DNA of 64,000 nt from Toxorhynchites rutilus septentrionalis (GCF_029784135.1 NC_073746.1:115504035-115568034), one strand, 5' to 3'; shown: positions 20,700 to 31,989, numbered from the stretch's first letter. Program-made: numbers and translations. Notes: a model not told the origin generated them from the letters alone.

Positions 20700-21146
20700 A
20701 AAATCTATATATATAAAGCCAATCCATGCCAAACCGATATAGTGGTTCTCAGATTTTCGCGGAAAGTGGAAATTTTGTGTTTTTTGTCGCAAACCATTAG
20801 ACCCGTTTTTTTTTTTTTTTTTTTTATTGTTAGGGTCACTATTTCCATTTCCAGGGTGGTCAGAAAAATCAAATTTTCCACTTTTTTCAAAAAAATACTT
20901 TAAAAAAAATCATCACTTTTGAACTACTGAGCCGATTTAGATCATCGATATATCAAATCAAAGCCAATCAGCTGAACTTTTTTGGAAAACCAGAGTTGCA
21001 CAAAATTTGAATTTTTGGTTTCGTTGTTATTGATTGTATTTCTTTTTTATAGTTTCCATGGTCTCGTGACCAAGGGCGCTGTATTGTTTTATATATTTTT
21101 TGGAAAGCTGAGAATTTTTTACATAACATATCTCGAAACCAGCGAG
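20700..21146 (+). repeat. Fragments of a dispersed AT-rich repeat family
   Basis: CATGCCAAACCGATATAGTG and GGTTCTCAGATTTTC recur at about 40215-40260. The block around CCATGGTCTCGTGACCAAGG recurs at 23265-23300 (same strand) and inverted at 38965-38995. It holds a run of about 21 T at 20808-20825. Non-coding. Confidence 0.5.
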
Positions 21147-21750
21147 GCGTTTTTGACGTAGAACTACGTCTCTCATTAAGGGTGCCAAATCAGAAAACAG
21201 GTGACGTTTTTATGAAATAAAGTTCACGTTAATAACTATTTTTGCCGCCAACGGATTTTGGCGATTTACATACTAAACGAATCGGAAATCCCGTAAGATT
21301 TGTTTAATATGCTATACATTAGAATTCCCTGGTCTGTAAATGGTTTAATTTCATGAAAACTTTAAGCGTTTTCATTTTCTCATACATTTGTTCTGTCCAT
21401 TTGTGTGCTTTCCCGAACAGAGCGGTCAATAACGAGCAACTTACCGAAGACCAACGGAGGGGAAATCGTAGGATTTAAAGTCTCCGTGAACAAGAGAAAA
21501 GTAGAAGAATGAAGGGGATTACTTGCCTAGAGTATAAACAGTGGATCTCGCTGAGGCAAACTTTCATTCGGCATCGGACTGTTGAGCAATCCAGTTCACT
21601 TTGCTTTCGCTGCGCTTTGATCTAAGATTGGACCCCACCAGTGGTAATCCAACTTGTATATCGTGGTTTGGTTTTTCTGTTTGTTTTTCGCGTGATTCGT
21701 ATCGTGTGTTTTTTTCCGCGTCATAAATTGGACGCTTCGCGTATTGTGTG
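21147..21750 (+). promoter_or_regulatory. Probable LINE 5' leader with promoter-like TATA
   Basis: Starts with GACGTAGAACTACGTC, a 16-bp palindrome, and shares its first ~290 bp with an insert at 46208-46515. A TATAAA at 21533-21538 is followed by CTTTCATTCGGCATCGG. The segment leads to the ORF1-like frame at 21751. The leader assignment is inference from adjacency. Confidence 0.4.
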
Positions 21751-22090
21751 ATGAGTAAGAAGAAGAGGAATGCAAGCTCGAGCCCTGCAAAAAACGAACG
21801 CATTGCCAGGGGTAATAAAATTTCGAGGCAAGCGTCATCTAATGATGCACGCGATGTTGGTGCAGTGAAAAGCGCTCGCACTGAACCAAGCCCTCGCGAG
21901 TGGAACACCGCATCGAATAACAGCGGAGTAGGCGATTTCGGCGCGTCGGTTTAAAATGTAAACGCCGTTACCCAGGCAGCAACCAAAATCAAGCTCCCCC
22001 CGCTGGTGGTGAAGGCGGTCGCTCTTGACAAACTCATCAGCGAATTCGCATTGATGGGTGTTACAGCAGAATACAAGCTGTGTGGCATAA
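21751..22090 (+). pseudogene. LINE ORF1 (Gag-like) N-terminal fragment
   Basis: From ATG 21751 a basic, Ser-rich frame (MSKKKRNASSSPAKNERIAR) runs to a TAA at 21952-21954. The same frame then stays open: NVNAVTQAATKIKLPPLVVK and ALDKLISEFALMGVTAEYKL, ending near CGIIQSFFQ. The PPLVVKAVALDKLISEF pattern resembles the start of the nucleic-acid-binding domain of ORF1 proteins in jockey/LOA-type non-LTR elements. It has no zinc knuckles, and no RT follows, so it is a truncated copy with a nonsense mutation. The clade assignment is tentative. Confidence 0.5.
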
Positions 22091-23148
22091 TTCAGTCTTT
22101 TTTCCAAGCAGTTAACATAGTTTGTTCTCCGTCATCATATGGGCTTCGTTGGTGCCTATGAGAATGCATCAATGCATTAAACTGACGTTATGGCGAAGCA
22201 AGCGTTAAGGTTGTGCGCCAAAAAATTACTTGGGGAATACCAAGCATCTTGAATGTCTTACTGGAATGTTATAAGTAATTTGGGTTCGCGTGCTAGTCGC
22301 AAAACTGCATTCAACTAGGATTACATTTGCGCTAATATTGATCATAATGAAGCATTGCTACTGTTTTCGATGTTGTTATTAACAAAAAGAGTTTATTTTA
22401 CTTGTTTAGTCACTAAGAAAGTGTATGCCGTTCTGGAGTTTTGTATGTGATTAGGTTTCGCTTGCCAGTAGCTAAACTTCCTCCACTAAGGGTGACAGCT
22501 GCGCTTCTCTCGAGCATGAGAATGTAATGCAACTTTTTTCGAGGCCAGTAATATTAACAGAAGCGTTTCTTTTGAGAATAGCGCAAAATGATGAGTAGTG
22601 TTTATATTCCTAGTAGTTTCAAACCACCAATGTATGGCTCTGTCTGCATGCTATGGCGAACGCTTATTTGGCGCTTGGTTCACGTTGTACGAACGATGCC
22701 TAGAGGTGCGATTCCTTTGAGGCAATACTAAATAACATGTAGCATGATATTTGATACTTGCAAGTGTTGTCATTGTTGTTGTTTCCATGCGGCACCAAAG
22801 ATATATATATGTAGTTATGAGATGTGGAATAATGGTGCTGGTGCAACATTCGATTATATAATCGACTGTAGCCGAGTCTATGTCAATTGCGAAAAAGGCC
22901 ACCGGAATAGCGTTCGAGGTAAATTTTCTATGCATTGACATGAAATAAATTGCGACATACGATCAGCTAGTATATTGTTTTGCGAGGACAAGAATGAATC
23001 ATCAATCAATTATCGTCAACTGATTCTACAATGAAAAATCCATTTCAGAGATTATTCTACTAAGCAGTTGTTTCTAAAATTTCACAACATTATAGATAAA
23101 TATCCGGAGGTATGAACAAGCGACTTATATAAAATAACAGTGTAGTTC
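22091..23148. other. No recognised gene
   Basis: Downstream of the ORF1 fragment nothing codes for RT. Short ORFs only. The end near 23149-23195 (CTACGTCAACAATGCGGTCG) resembles the right end of the insert at 46208-46515. Confidence 0.3.
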
Positions 23149-23199
23149 TACGTCAACAATGCGGTCGTATCTTGGACACAACCTCCTATTTTTTTTTTG

Positions 23200-23345
23200 T
23201 TTTAAAGTTATGATTTATCAAAGTTAACCGTAATTAATTCGTAATTATTCATTGTATTTATTTTTTATAGCTTACACGGTTTCGGGATCAAGCGCGCTAT
23301 ATTTGTTAATATATTTTTTCTTGAGAGCTGATTTTTTTTTATACA
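23200..23345 (+). repeat. Partial copy of the 20.9-21.1 kb repeat
   Basis: Carries TTATAGCTTACACGGTTTCG, then GGGATCAAGCGCGCTATATT and TTTTTCTTGAGAGCTGA, co-linear with 21045-21120. Together they flank the ORF1-bearing segment as direct repeats. Confidence 0.45.
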
Positions 23346-23435
23346 TCTGTCGGGAAACTACCGATCTGTGTGAAAATTTGTCTGTAGTGGTTTTTGGGAC
23401 AGGGGGAGGTTTTTATGCTAGTGGATGGAGTAGTT

Positions 23436-23755
23436 CGATTTCAGATGTCATCATTTTATTATATTTTCTGTATCAAACATTTATTCCATGTAAGGCAGAA
23501 ACATGTTATGTGCAAGTGATTGAACAATCTTGAACGAGAATTTGGTCTGAAAATAATTTGATATTATAATGACGAGTTGTGGTAGAAGTACTAGGAAATT
23601 TATAGTAGAAGAAATTCGTAAAGGGTCAAAATTAATCAATGAACAGTTCTGCGTTTGAACCTATGGATGTTCGCTTAGTAAGAATACGTGTATGTTTAAA
23701 TATATTTATAACAAAAAAACATTTAGGGCGGGACGAAGTTTGCAGGGTCAGATAG
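23436..23755 (+). mobile_element. Helitron-like family A, copy 4 (diverged)
   Basis: The shared body starts near TATTTTCTGTATCAAACATT and ends GACGAAGTTTGCAGGGTCAG then ATAG, with one base different from the family CTAG. This is the most diverged copy; no tandem units lie in front of it. Confidence 0.5.
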
Positions 23756-24009
23756 TATATGTAAAAAAAACAAAAAAAAATCTGTATATAATCGAGTCCG
23801 CCCTATACAAGTTTAATCTATATTTAAATATGTTCATATGCATTTCATGATATTTGTGATTCTCTTTCAGAAAATTTCGGGAACTACGCGGCACGAAAAT
23901 ATTAAAAAAATTTTTAGAGAATTTTTTTTTAATTTCCACTTTTTTTTTCAATATTCTAATATTTTTTTATTCTAAATTTTCCTCGAATTATACATTTATG
24001 AGGCCTTCC

Positions 24010-24600
24010 ATAAATATTATTCGACGCCTTGCCGGGCAGCCTTAAGGTAGTTGATCGAAACCTTAGCCATGATCGATAAAAGGTAAATTTCAGCATGTTC
24101 TTCAGATCTTTCGTGGCCTTGGCGATCAGCTGCTGCTCTGTTTGACCACAAAATTATTGGAGTAGATCCTCCGTTTGTGGTTCGTCCAGCAGTTTTCTAT
24201 CGGTCACAGCTAGAGGATTTCCTGCTGCTCAGATATGACCGGCCTGGACTGACGCTTCCGCATAACAATGTCCATTTCAGCCATGAACTTGTTCACAGTT
24301 TAGCCGGTTTAGCCTCCCGGCCCAATGCGCGCGACGATGAGGTTACCTTACTCTGTATCTCACTCTTTAGCTTCTGATGCACTTTACGGTTGCGCAGTAC
24401 TGTTGGACGATCAAAGTCTGGCTTTCATTCAACGCTCTCGTTATTCTCCTGAAGAAAGTGGATGTTGTAAATGCCGGATCGGCTAATCCGGCGGATACGA
24501 AGTACCTCACGAACTTTTTCGCGCTTTGGGGTGTAACGGGCTGTACGAATAAAGTATCGGACGTAGTTGTTTCACAATTTAAAAAATAAATCAAAAAGCG
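24010..24600 (-). pseudogene. Degenerate Tc1/mariner-type transposase N-terminal region
   Basis: From 24594 leftwards the frame contains KKFVRYFVSAGLADPAFTTS and FFRRITRALNESQTL. After a frame change it reads RPTVLRNRKVHQKLKSEIQS and SRALGRE. This resembles the helix-turn-helix and linker part of DD37E-type transposases. Beyond that the sequence has stops in all frames. No catalytic motif or inverted termini were found, so the assignment rests on these short stretches. Confidence 0.4.
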
Positions 24601-24892
24601 TGTAAAATGCTAAAATACGACTCTATGAATAATTGTCGGTTTAAGTCGTATATCTGAATATTTTATACGATTCTAGATACATACTAAGTATATTTTGATG
24701 AACATTGATGATCGATGAAAAAATAATTATGATACGTCACATTTACATTTCTCACACTGTATACCATTCCAAGGAGTATTACCTAAATATTGATTCGATC
24801 TAATCATATTCTGAAAAAAATAATACCGATAGAATAAGAAAAAAATGATACTTATGTAAAACTACCTGGTGCTACGATTTTAGGTTTTCGGC

Positions 24893-25029
24893 GTGGAGGT
24901 AACATCCATACTTCTCACGCTCAAGATCACGAGTTCAATTCTCACTCCCGACATTCTTCCAAAATGGAAGGTAAAAGTGACGAACCAGCCAGAAGCGTTG
25001 AAAGTCACTATAATACAGAAAAAAAAAAA
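24893..25029 (+). mobile_element. tRNA-derived SINE with 11-bp target-site duplication
   Basis: Flanked by identical AGGTTTTCGGC at 24882-24892 and 25030-25040. Inside is a B-box-like GAGTTCAATTC (24931-24941), a body with GTGACGAACCAGCCAGAAGC and GAAAGTC, and an A-tail. The same body, around ACGAACCAGCC and GAAAGTC, occurs at 48800-48845. The exact long duplication indicates LINE-mediated retroposition and a fairly recent insertion. Confidence 0.8.
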
Positions 25030-25040
25030 AGGTTTTCGGC

Positions 25041-27429
25041 ACTGGGAAAAACCGCGGTTGATTATTTTTGTTAGACAGAAATTAAGAAGCTATAGAATGA
25101 AACCTTTATTCGATCTTTGTTTTTTTCTTTTCAACATTAAAACTTTCTTTCGCATCTGGCAACCCTATTCCGATTCATCAAAAATGACAAAGAATTCTCC
25201 ACAGCCTCCAATATTCTACATCGTGAACAATCCAATGACAATGGTCTCCTGTAATGTTAAATTTTGATTAACTCGAAAGTGACTGAGGTCCAGTCGAGTT
25301 ACTCGACTACACTCGAACAAAACTGCACATAAATTCGTAGAGATTGTAGTAAAATCCGTAGATTTCGCCAATGGATCCACGTTTTCGTTAAAATTAAATA
25401 AATCCGTACGAATATTTTCATAGATCTGGCATCCCTGGGGGCGGCATGTCGGATGCACTTGTTCCACGCGATTAACCTCCTACCACGGGGTCACCATTCG
25501 ATTCACACAACCTCTGTCACAACAATCCCAATGATTGATCGCCGTGGAAAGATGACAACTATTAAGTAAACATTCAATATAATCCCGCCAGCCGGTCGAA
25601 TGGATTGCAATACTTTTTGCGTGCGATCCAGCTTATGTGCTGCGGGCGAACAAGAATAAAAACGCAAACGACAACTGTGCGACGACTGTCGAAAAAAAAC
25701 AAATTTTTATGTCTTTTCTTCGGTTCCGTCGAGTCCACATTTTGGTGTTATCTTCTTTGTTTTTAGACTCATCAAACGAGAGACCGATCAAGTTGATTAT
25801 GACGGACAACAAACACACGCTGACCACTGCGCTCTGGCTGTTGCGATTCGCGGCTCCTCGGGCCGCCCAGTCCCAGTCATATAATTTAATCATATTTTTA
25901 TTGGTATTGTTGATTTGATTTTATTCGACATCGTCATCCCAATTTTTTCCACGGCAATTTGGCTGGTTCCCGGGAATTACCACCCGTTCCGTTTTCCGCC
26001 GGCTGCGTATTGCGCAAAAGCACACAAAAGCCATCGGCCAGTTGGAGAAGAAAGAAGAAAAATATTAACAAAAGCACGAGAATCGGAAGTACTGATTATA
26101 GGTTATGGCACCGAATACCCGCCAATGTCTCGCCTAGACGGGTGGACAACTTTCGAGTGCCAGAGTGCCGCTGCCCCCGCCGGGCAACCAACCAATTGAT
26201 TCCAGACTCGTCTGCCCCGGCTGGATTCCAAGTGGTGCCGTCGGCAGCACTTTTGAATGTTTCGTGACTGACCACTGGAATGAGATTCGAACTGCGAGCG
26301 ATGGAAAGAAGCACACACTGCCTTGACTTAATCCGCATTCAATTAAGTGTCAGCGTCGTCGTCGTCGTCGAAGTCGAAAAGTGCTTTGGTGTCACCGAGT
26401 CTCGTTCCGCGATATGACTAACGTTTTGCTACGTTTGCCCCCAAAGGGAAGACTGGAATGGGACGTTATTAAATTTGCCCCGTTTGATGATAACTCTTTG
26501 GTAAATTAGCATTTATTTTTCACTTTGAGGGCGTCTCGGGCGTCGGAGATCGGGAAGAATGTCGGATGTGTTATCTAAAATTTAATATGCAAATATTTGA
26601 CCCCGGCCAGCCGTGATCGAGATTGGCGGCACCAGCAGCCCCCCGGCTGTAAGGGGACGAAAAGGTGGAAGAACTTCGCAAAAACGACTGAGTCAAGTTT
26701 TTTTTTCGAATCGATTAGCGATAAAATTTATACGGACCGCGCTAATTAACCTGTCAAAATAATTTAGGAAACTAATCGAAAATTAGATGAAACATTAAAA
26801 ATCGTTGTCCGAGGTAATGAATGGCTACGGGTTAGAACATAAATCATTTGTTTTATTGTACCATCATAAAGTATCCGGGCATGGCATGATTCACACAGTA
26901 ATGGCATTGGATCTTTTTTCATCCAGTTTTACAACAATTGGGTAAAAGTTAGCAATAGGTCAAAGGTATGAAGAAAAAATCATTCTGTTTTATTTGTGTG
27001 AATGTGAAATCCTTTGAAATTTTGAATACCAAAATAATTAAAAAAAAATCTTTTATCGGTTCGAATTCCTTCTTGAAAGAGAAATTAGCGAATAATTCGG
27101 CACAGTCAAGTTCAACGACTCAATCTCCATTATGCAATTGGATAGCAGAAGACAATCAATTAATTAGTTCGATTAGTTAAACGAAGACTGCAAGCATTCT
27201 TACTGTTTTTGAATGCACTCTAGAATCCTTCAGATATACCGGTATTGGGTGCAATTGAAATACCTTCATCCTCTAAGATCAATAAGATTAAATCTGAGGC
27301 TATTTAAAATTGCTTCAGGAAAACCGAATTTTCCTTCAATAATGATGATGATATTCCGCTGGCAGAATGAATGCGCCGTGAGTTTGCTGATGTTGACAGT
27401 AAAGTACCGCGATTTTTGAAGGTTTTGCT
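25041..27429. other. TE-poor island, no gene recognised
   Basis: Non-repetitive, GC-richer at 25450-26700, with a (GTC)n run at about 26351-26369 and homeodomain-type TAATTA sites near 26743 and 27157. Overlapping ORFs of up to about 102 codons on both strands at 25.9-26.3 kb have no recognisable motif. It resembles noncoding DNA around developmental genes; no exon could be identified. Confidence 0.35.
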
Positions 27430-27920
27430 TGAGTTTTCACCAGGAATTGTTTATTTCGATATTGCATCGAAATTACGAGAGATAGAATGGTTGTCAAAGA
27501 ACAAATTGTAGAGAGGTTAGAGAACTTTAATTTGATTGATAGAAACAATCAAGTATAGTATGATTTTTGGGGATACAATCAATAATTTCACATTAAAAAT
27601 TACTAACTTCTAAATTTTTCGCTTACAAATTGTTATTCAATTCCACTAATTTTGATATTCCACTACTATATCTTGTACTAAATTTTCCCATCTTTCAAAT
27701 GAAAGCAACATAATCGGATTAGGTAGCGTACTTTTCAACGCAGAACCAGTTTGAGGCAACAGAGTCCGAAACAAAAAAAAAAAAGTTCTATGTTTCTGTC
27801 ATCGTTGAAATTCGAACATATGCGTAGAAGGATTTTTTTCGTCGAATATAACCGTCTATCAACTCCTAAGAGGTTCTGGAAAAAATTTCATGTAAGAAAG
27901 GTGTTTTGAAGGGATGAATC
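27430..27920 (+). repeat. Dispersed repeat, copy 2 (partner at 20200-20690)
   Basis: Co-linear with 20200-20690 as described there, ending GTAGAAGGATTTTTTTCGTC and GTAAGAAAGGTGTTTTG. It has an A-run of 12 at about 27772-27784. Confidence 0.6.
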
Positions 27921-28035
27921 AATAATTCAAATTCATACCATAATTGGGACACTTACTCTAATATAATATATTTGCAATTTATGACATTTATGACAAAAAA
28001 TTTAAAGAAATGTTCTGCACCTCGATGATACCTCC

Positions 28036-28068
28036 CTAACTCGATAGTCTCCTTGGATATCGAGTTAG
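28036..28068. repeat. Hairpin CTAACTCGATA/TATCGAGTTAG
   Basis: 11-bp perfect arms with an 11-nt loop, followed by GAGAGAGTTAACTGTAGT. It looks like the end of a CGATAT-type MITE of the kind at 12481, but no second end was found. Confidence 0.45.
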
Positions 28069-28083
28069 AGAGAGTTAACTGTA

Positions 28084-28554
28084 GTAATAAAAGTAAATCT
28101 ACTTCTCGATTATTGTGTTTTCATTCTACGAGTAAAATATGCACTTTATTTCAGTTAAATAAATATATTTCGTTGAAAATGGTAAAAGGATTAGTTTCGC
28201 TTTGACGGACAAAATTCGAAATTCATTTTTTTGCTGACACCAAAACCCTTCCAATGATTTCTTGCATTTGAATCTTTTTCTCACGTTGGAATCCGATGTC
28301 AAATCTATAAAGCACTCATATTCTTGTGATGTTAACGATTTTGGTATCGCCGATATCGAGGCATGCTGTTCCATCCATGCCTTTTCTTCGACCTTGCTAT
28401 GATATTCCTCTGATAAATCTCTAATAAAAAATAAAAAAAAAAAATCACAATAAATTTTTAGCATAAATGAGCACTAAATGAGCTTAAAATAACAAAAAAA
28501 TGTGCTACTCTCCCGTACTGGTACAGCATTTGCATAATATATATATGCCATAGC
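28084..28554. other. No recognised gene
   Basis: A minus-strand frame at 28126-28464 (112 codons) has no recognisable motif. AT-rich; probably chance. Confidence 0.25.
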
Positions 28555-28735
28555 AATATGAGAGCAATATGAGCGAGCGAGCAAGAGGCATATTGCAAAT
28601 TAGCACGCGTTAAAGGTTTTCGTATATTTTGCCACATACACGGCCTAGACCACAAATGATATAGGTTCACGTTCATGCTCTCATTCTTACTCTTAGAAAA
28701 CATTTTCCAGCTTCATTTTATAATGTGGTGTAATA
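28555..28735 (+). repeat. Dispersed repeat shared with 9728-9906
   Basis: Same order as the 9.7-kb copy: CAATATGAGAGCAATATGAG, TTTTCGTATATTTTGCC, ACACGGCC, and TTTTATAATGTGGTGTAAT at the end. It abuts a Tc1 terminus at 28736. Confidence 0.6.
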
Positions 28736-28988
28736 CACTGTGTTTCGTAACTATAAAACCACTCATTTTTTTCTGAGTTTCCAAAGATATGAAAGAAGTC
28801 GGTTGAATTGAAGTATATAGTTAAGAATATAATAATTATCTTCATTTAAAAGACTGGCCATTTGAACTTTATTGTTGTGTTCAGGCGCGAAACACTGAGA
28901 AAAAAACTATAATTCCAGTGTTTCGTAACTATAGAACCAGATGGAAAACTCTCACTCCTTTGCAAAATAATGTCAATTTCATATGAAG
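28736..28988 (+). mobile_element. Tc1-like element, left-end fragment
   Basis: Starts CACTGTGTTTCGTAACTATA right after TA and parallels 57573-57790, including GTTGAATTGAAGTATATAGT and TTTATTGTTGTGT. It stops at the DD41D element that begins at 28991. Only the left ~250 bp is present. Confidence 0.7.
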
Positions 28989-29103
28989 TACAGGGTTTTC
29001 CATTTCGGGCTTCCGAAAGTATACAGCCCTGCGCTGACAACCGTTTGCAATAGCTGTCAACCAAAGCGTCATATCATTAGTTGAATGTCTGCCATTTTAC
29101 AAT

Positions 29104-30580
29104 ATGGATCGTTTTAGCATCGCACAACGTGTTAATTTTGTTAAATTATACTATAAAAATGATGAAAAACCGGCAAATGTTTTTCGAGCATTACGGACGG
29201 ATTTTGGTCGTCATGGACGGCCTACAGAGCACACAATTGCTAATGTAGTGCGTAAATTCAAACAAACTGGATCCGTAGCGGATATTGTGAAACCTGTACA
29301 TCATCGTAATGTGCGTTCGGCCGAAAATATTGCTGCTGTTGCTGCCAGTGTGGAGGATGACCCGAATGTTTCGATTCCACGGCGTGCTCAGCAATAGGGC
29401 TTGTCAAACACATCATTGTGGCGAATTTTGCATTTGGACTTGCACCTACATCCATATAAAGTCCAACTGGTAAAAAAATTAGAGCGTGGTGACCATGGAA
29501 TGCGTCGGGCATACGTCGATTGGGTGAACGAACAACAGCAGCAAAATGCTGAATTTTCGCATCAAATTTTCTTCAGCGATGAGGCACATTTCGAGCTCGG
29601 TGGCTATGTGAACACCCAAAATTTCCATATATGGGGCTCAGAAAATCCACACGTGATTGTTGAGAGGACTTTGCATCCGCAAAAGCCACTGTTTGGTGCG
29701 CATTATGGTCTGGTGGAGTCATCGGGCCGTATTTCTTTGAAAATGAGGACGACGAGACGGTAACTGTGAATGGTGAGCGCTATGGCCGCATATTAACCGA
29801 TTTTTTTTGCCACAAATTGAAGATATGGATACGGATGACATGTGGTTTCAGCAAGACGGCGCCACGTGCCACACAACACGACCGAACATGGCCATATTGC
29901 GAACGAAATTTGAAGGATGCATAATTTCGCGTTTTGGTGATGCCAATTGGCCGTCCAGATCATGCGATTTGAACCCGCTAGACTTTTTTTTTGTGGGGTT
30001 ATGCGAAAGACCGTGTCTATGCCAACTCTCCGCAAAATCTTGAACATTTGAAAGACAACATTCGTGAAGTTATGACCGAGATAATGCCCCATATGTGCCG
30101 AAAAGTCATCCAAAGTTATCTGTTCCGGATCAAGGTGGATCAAGGTTGTAACGCTCATGACAACTCTACACGAACTGATGATTGCGCCGGCTAGTGACCA
30201 TTCTATCCTGGATTCCTCGAGTCGAGAAAGATGCACCACGCTAGATATGGGTTACAGACTAGGGGGGGCGTTGCTGATTAATGGTCAGCTGCATCCCAAT
30301 AGGAAGTATCCCGTGTCGGGCACACGTACAGAGCATTGGAGACAACAACATCCCAATTACGAAAACACTTGTAATACTAACCTCGAGCCAACCGCGAGTA
30401 ATCGGTTACATATTACTAACATAGATAATAAGAAAAATTGTCAAAGTATTGGACTTCCGGCCCCGTGAGGCTAACGCCATATGAGCCTTGATAAAAATAT
30501 ATATTTTGGGAAAAAAAAGGTGTGCGAGGAAGCCCTAGGTGGACATTTGAATGATGTTGTATTTCACACATAATGGCATA
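29104..30580 (+). pseudogene. DD41D transposase, broken
   Basis: From ATG 29104: MDRFSIAQRVNFVKLYYKND, helix-turn-helix region to about residue 97, then TAG at 29395-29397 (after RRAQQ). The frame continues with LWRILHLDLHLHPYKVQLVK and the first catalytic Asp in IFFSDEAHFELGG (29566-29604). A frameshift follows near 29690; VIGPYFFENED and VTVNGERYGR are still readable. The second Asp is in MWFQQDGATCHTT (29840-29878) and the third in SCDLNPLDFFF (29963-29995), with 41 residues between, hence DD41D. After RIK the frame is split by the nested retroposon and resumes as CEEALGGHLNDVVFHT. No cut-and-paste activity is possible. Confidence 0.85.
30138..30516 (+). mobile_element. Short retroposed fragment nested in the DD41D transposase gene
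   Basis: 379 bp flanked by AAGGTG at 30132-30137 and 30517-30522, ending in an A-run. The interrupted protein frame (RIK before, CEEALGG after) fixes both borders. The content looks like the 3' region of a non-LTR retrotransposon, 5' truncated; I recognise no protein in it. The 103-codon ORF inside shows no motif. Confidence 0.7.
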
Positions 30581-30679
30581 AACCAAACTTTAATGTGAAA
30601 TAAAAGTTTCATCGAAATTCGAATTCTAAGTGTGTTTTATTTCAATTTACTTTCGGAATTTAAAGTTGGAAAACCCTGT

Positions 30680-30950
30680 ACTAAGAGCTAGAAAATAATT
30701 CAGCAAGCAGCAGTTAGTAGTTATCACGTCCGTTCCTTCATTGATCTAGGGCAATGATGAGACTAACATAAAATTGTGGGGTATATAATGAAAAAAACTA
30801 ACTGTGGATAATGGAAATCCAACGTTTATTTCTTACCTAATTTTCTTCGGAATATTTTCATGAAGTACTGTATTCTATTAGTCAAATCATTTCTTTTGAT
30901 ATCGATATTGAGGGAATTGCAAAAAAAATACAAAGTCAACCATTCAGTGG
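30680..30950. other. No recognised feature
   Basis: AT-rich flank with short frames only. Confidence 0.3.
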
Positions 30951-31800
30951 CGGCGACCTTTTTGAATTTATGTTGTTTATTATATTTCGTGTTCTTCATG
31001 TCAAGTCATTCAGCCATTTTTTAGTGATAGCCAAATTGAGTTTTTCAAGATCATGGAATACGTAGTTTGATAATGACAGTAGAATTAAATGTGTCTTCCA
31101 AATTTCAGATCAATCAGTCAACAGGAGCGGGTTCAATTTTCTATTAAAATGGGACAACCCTACAAAAAATTCAAACATATATACAAACAGGTCAAGCTAA
31201 ATGAAAACTTTTAAAAAGTAACTAGTTGTTCGGGGACTGCGGCCATCTTCGAATTGGATTTTTCATGATCTGCCATGTTCTACTAGTCGAGAACTTCCTT
31301 TTGATACCCATATTGAAGAGGATAGGCAAAAAATATATGGCGCCATTTTGTGGCGGTGGCCATTTTGGTTTTGCATTTTTCAAAAATAACTGTGTTCTAC
31401 TAGTCAATCCCATTCATTTGATATGCATATTGATGGGGTTCTGAGAAAATATGTAATTCGCCATTTTGTAGCGGCCGCCATCTTGAATTTACATTTTTCA
31501 TAAATAACTGTGTTCTACTGGTCAAGCCCTTTCATTCGATTGATGGGGTTTTGGGAAAACCCATATTGATATATATGAGAACATATGTAATCCGTCAATT
31601 TGTAGCAGTTTTATAATGGCACCAGAGATAAAGATGTGTTCAAAACTTCAGATCAATCGGTCTACAGGAAGGGGGTTAAATTTTTATTAATGTGGCACAG
31701 CACTTCAACCAAAGTTACAAAGTTACAAAGTTACAAAGTCACAAACATACGAACGGGTCAACCTAGATCAAACCGTTTAATAAATAAGTGCGAATCATAA
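30951..31800. repeat. Degenerate tandem array, ~125-bp units
   Basis: Successive units carry CCATTTTGT.GCGGYGGCCAT, a TTTTTCA.AAATAACTGTGTT block and TCTACTAGTCAA with GATATGCATATTGATGGGGT, about four times from 30950 to 31620. Two flanking segments (31075-31200 and 31610-31790) share CAGATCAATC, ACAGGA.GGGGTT and ACATA..AACAGGTCAA. At 31710-31745 TTACAAAG repeats three times. It is probably the inside and ends of a non-autonomous element; the type is unknown. Confidence 0.55.
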
Positions 31801-31814
31801 TTATAATACGTTTA

Positions 31815-31908
31815 CCGAGAGATTTTTTTTTGACTCGAAACTCCGGAGGATTCGTTTATCCGGAGTGAAAAAAAATCAATACTCCGGATAATCGAGTCCG
31901 ACCTGTAA
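31815..31908 (-). repeat. pogo/Tigger-like terminal fragment
   Basis: The minus strand reads CAGGTCGGACTCGATTATCC, then GGAGTATTGATT and ACTCCGGATAAACGA, the CGATTATCCGGA style of pogo/Tigger ends. A related ATAATCGAGTCCGCCCTATA lies at 23787-23806. No other end nearby. Confidence 0.45.
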
Positions 31909-31989
31909 TAACAATTACTACTAACACAAGTGAGACAAATGAAAAATCAATTTTACAAAACAGCACGACGAAAAACCAATTTTTTTCTC

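Larger units (their letters stand above)
28991..30678 (+). mobile_element. DD41D mariner-family (rosa-like) element, inactive, with nested retroposon
   Basis: Flanked by TA (28989-28990 and 30679-30680). The inverted ends are CAGGGTTTTCCATTTCGGGC on the left and CAGGGTTTTCCAACTTTAAA read inward from the right, both followed by TTCCGAAAGTA. It carries one transposase frame broken by a stop, frameshifts and a 379-bp insertion (30138-30516). Without the insertion it is about 1.3 kb, a typical mariner size. Confidence 0.85.

Noticed and set aside
22651..22941. 96-codon ORF (-) in the 22-23 kb stretch
   Set aside because: No motif and an overlapping plus-strand frame; not supportable as a gene.
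26351..26369. (GTC)n run as a coding repeat
   Set aside because: No long frame is maintained around it; treated as a simple repeat.
31721..31745. TTACAAAG repeats as a possible CRISPR-like array
   Set aside because: Units are only 8 bp and contiguous, without spacers, in a eukaryotic repeat; a plain microsatellite.
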